Below are positions 5,179 to 6,634 of a stretch of 6,634 nucleotides of DNA, piece by piece. This stretch comes from Bacteroidota bacterium (lineage in GTDB: Bacteria > Bacteroidota > Ignavibacteria > UBA10030 > UBA6906), in assembly GCA_003541875.1 (NCBI GenBank), contig DPLS01000282.1:1-6634 (forward strand), read 5' to 3'. Position 1 is the stretch's first letter. Each line of letters starts with the position of its first letter. A program made the translations under genes and the position numbers. Under the pieces are notes generated by a model, which had not been told where the DNA came from, made no database searches, and was given only the letters and a program-made list of their open reading frames with translations.

Positions 5179-6634
5179 ATGTCCTTGGTAAAGAGGTTGA
5201 CGTTGCTTCTGCTGTTTGCAGCGTGGCAGGCTTTTCCCCAACGACAGGACAGTTGCAATCTCAGTTGGAGTTCACCGCAGCAGGTTTCGCTGGACACGGT
5301 TGAGGTGGTTCTAACCCGGATCCTTCGGAACGGCTCCTCGTTGTTCGTTATGTGGCAACAGTACATTGCATCGGGGATAGCATGCGCCCGCAGCACGGAC
5401 GGCGGCGTGACGTGGTCTGCACCACATGTGCTGATTCCTCCTGGTAATGGTAATGTTCTGGCCGATGTATCTGTCGCTGGTCAGGGGTCCTGGATCTACC
5501 TGTCATGGACGGGTTGTGAGCCTTGTTCACCAAGTCCTGCGTACCATGTTCGCTTTCAAAGAAGCTCTGATTTCGGGGAAACTTGGTTCCCAATACAATT
5601 CCTTGGCCCCAGCAACCAGGGAAGGATTGCAACGCTTGGCGATAATGTGTTCCTCAACCTTCAGGATAGTACCTACCAGTCGCGCTTCTTGCGTTCAGCC
5701 GACAATGGAGCAATTTTCAGCCTCCTCCCCGGCATTCCCCCATTACTTGGCACTACTCTTTTCGAGGCATTCGTTGCTTCTCCTTCAGGTCTGCACGGTT
5801 TGACGACAAATCCACCGGCTCCAAGTGGGAGACCTGAAACACGATACTATCGCAGCACAGATTTTGGGCTCACGTGGGAGGACAGTCGCTTCCTCTCGAC
5901 GCTCGATAACGCGGGATCGCTAGTCCGGCATATGGCCGCAGTCGGTGACACGATCTATGCGGCGTGGGTGGATGGCAAATACGGTGGGTTTCTGTTCACC
6001 GGTACAGTGCTCTTGCGGCGCAGTCTCAATGGCGGCAACACATTCGGAGCGGAACAGATCCTATCAGGGAACACAGCTTGGAACTATCGCGTAAATGCCC
6101 GCGAGAATGTTGTCGGGGTGGTCTGGGATACGGATGAAGATGGCAGCTTCCGGTACTCTCATGTCTATTATGCGATCAGCAACAACTACGGGGAGACATT
6201 TTGCGGACCGGATCGGGTTGAAAACACCTTGTTCACTTCGCAGTGGCCGGATATTGCTGTCGGGACGCGGACCTTCGTGTCGGCTGGGCGTAAGGATATC
6301 GACTCAGGAACTACCCGGACAGTATTTGTGGTGCATTCCGATCTTCCAACTCAGGTCAACAACCAAGCAGTTGACCCCTCCACTGGCTTTACCTTGAGCC
6401 AGCCATATCCCAACCCATTCAATGGAGAGACGCAGCTGTCGTTCAGTCTTTCCGGGACCTCGCGGGTGCATTTGGAAGTGTATGATGTTGTAGGCCGGCT
6501 GATAGCCACCGTTGTCGACGGACAATGCGGACCAGGCCGTTACACAGTCTCATGGGAACCTGGAACAGCAAGCTCCGGTGTGTATTTCGCAACGCTCCGT
6601 GCTTCCAGCTTAACCATCCAAAAAAAACTCTTGC
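5179..6634 (+). CDS. Secreted six-bladed Asp-box (BNR) propeller protein with T9SS type A sorting domain (3' truncated)
   Basis: The frame is open for 485 codons to the window edge. Residues 1-20 form a signal peptide (KR at 5-6, then LTLLLLFAAW). The body carries six Asp-box motifs of the S-x-D-x-G-x-T-W type, starting at 72 (STDGGVTW), 129 (SSDFGETW), 173 (SADNGAIF), 226 (STDFGLTW), 282 (SLNGGNTF) and 334 (SNNYGETF). Their 44-57-residue spacing fits one per blade of a six-bladed sialidase-like propeller. Residues about 403-485 are a C-terminal sorting domain with QPYPNPFN (408-415), YDVVGRLI (435-442), a GRYTVSW strand and SSGVYFATL (465-473), which directs export through the type IX system. 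The sequence stops at QKKLL, where such domains usually end, so only a few codons are likely missing. I see no proof of sialidase catalysis (no clear FRIP motif), so adhesion or carbohydrate binding is equally possible. An in-frame GTG at 5104 is an alternative start. Confidence 0.85.
   Translation, partial: MSLVKRLTLLLLFAAWQAFPQRQDSCNLSWSSPQQVSLDTVEVVLTRILRNGSSLFVMWQQYIASGIACARSTDGGVTWSAPHVLIPPGNGNVLADVSVAGQGSWIYLSWTGCEPCSPSPAYHVRFQRSSDFGETWFPIQFLGPSNQGRIATLGDNVFLNLQDSTYQSRFLRSADNGAIFSLLPGIPPLLGTTLFEAFVASPSGLHGLTTNPPAPSGRPETRYYRSTDFGLTWEDSRFLSTLDNAGSLVRHMAAVGDTIYAAWVDGKYGGFLFTGTVLLRRSLNGGNTFGAEQILSGNTAWNYRVNARENVVGVVWDTDEDGSFRYSHVYYAISNNYGETFCGPDRVENTLFTSQWPDIAVGTRTFVSAGRKDIDSGTTRTVFVVHSDLPTQVNNQAVDPSTGFTLSQPYPNPFNGETQLSFSLSGTSRVHLEVYDVVGRLIATVVDGQCGPGRYTVSWEPGTASSGVYFATLRASSLTIQKKLL

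Noticed and set aside
5447..5803. Plus-strand frame of 118 codons inside the propeller gene, and similarly 6095-6397
   Set aside because: Both are out of frame with the Asp-box and sorting-domain reading frame, which runs unbroken through them.
1..6634. CRISPR array, tRNA, rRNA, insertion sequence, phage or toxin-antitoxin module
   Set aside because: I saw no regularly spaced direct repeats, no tRNA-like cloverleaf, no transposase or integrase motifs, and no paired small genes.

Overview
The window looks like chromosomal DNA of a free-living member of the Bacteroidota/Chlorobi-like superphylum, most likely an Ignavibacteria- or Kapabacteria-type lineage. The main clue is the last gene, which ends in a type A C-terminal sorting domain with the QPYPNPFN signature typical of type IX secretion (T9SS) cargo in those groups. 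The ClpB sequence also fits, as does a repeated TTG-N20-TA promoter layout that can be read either as a sigma-70 site or as the Bacteroidetes -33/-7 type. Base composition appears even and moderate (roughly half GC, estimated by eye). All real genes are on the + strand.

Layout: (1) nt 1-857, the C-terminal third of the disaggregase ClpB, cut by the window edge; (2) nt 858-1027, a gap with a hairpin after clpB, an inverted repeat and a promoter; (3) nt 1028-1936, an isoaspartyl peptidase/L-asparaginase (Ntn hydrolase) with its own promoter and a strong terminator, so probably monocistronic; (4) nt 2001-3353, an RsmB/NOP-family RNA cytosine-5 methyltransferase whose best promoter lies inside the preceding terminator hairpin; (5) nt 3405-3935, a small TPR outer-membrane lipoprotein joined without a gap (TGA|GTG) to (6) nt 3936-4835, a DUF58/vWA-like protein; (7) nt 4836-5178, a gap and long leader with a good promoter; (8) nt 5179 to the window end, a secreted six-bladed Asp-box (BNR, sialidase-like) beta-propeller protein with a T9SS sorting domain. 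Gene 8 is open to the right edge and probably stops within a few codons beyond it.

Functionally, the genes fall into protein quality control (ClpB, isoaspartyl peptidase), ribosome modification (RsmB), an envelope pair (TPR lipoprotein plus DUF58) and an exported surface or secreted protein. Neighbourhood alone gives no strong case that they form one pathway. I see no CRISPR array, tRNA, rRNA, transposon or phage gene, and no clear new multi-gene defence or metabolic system. The most interesting signals are regulatory: four gaps carry the same promoter geometry, one of them overlapping a terminator. The DUF58/TPR pair lacking an adjacent MoxR gene and the six-Asp-box T9SS cargo are also worth a look.
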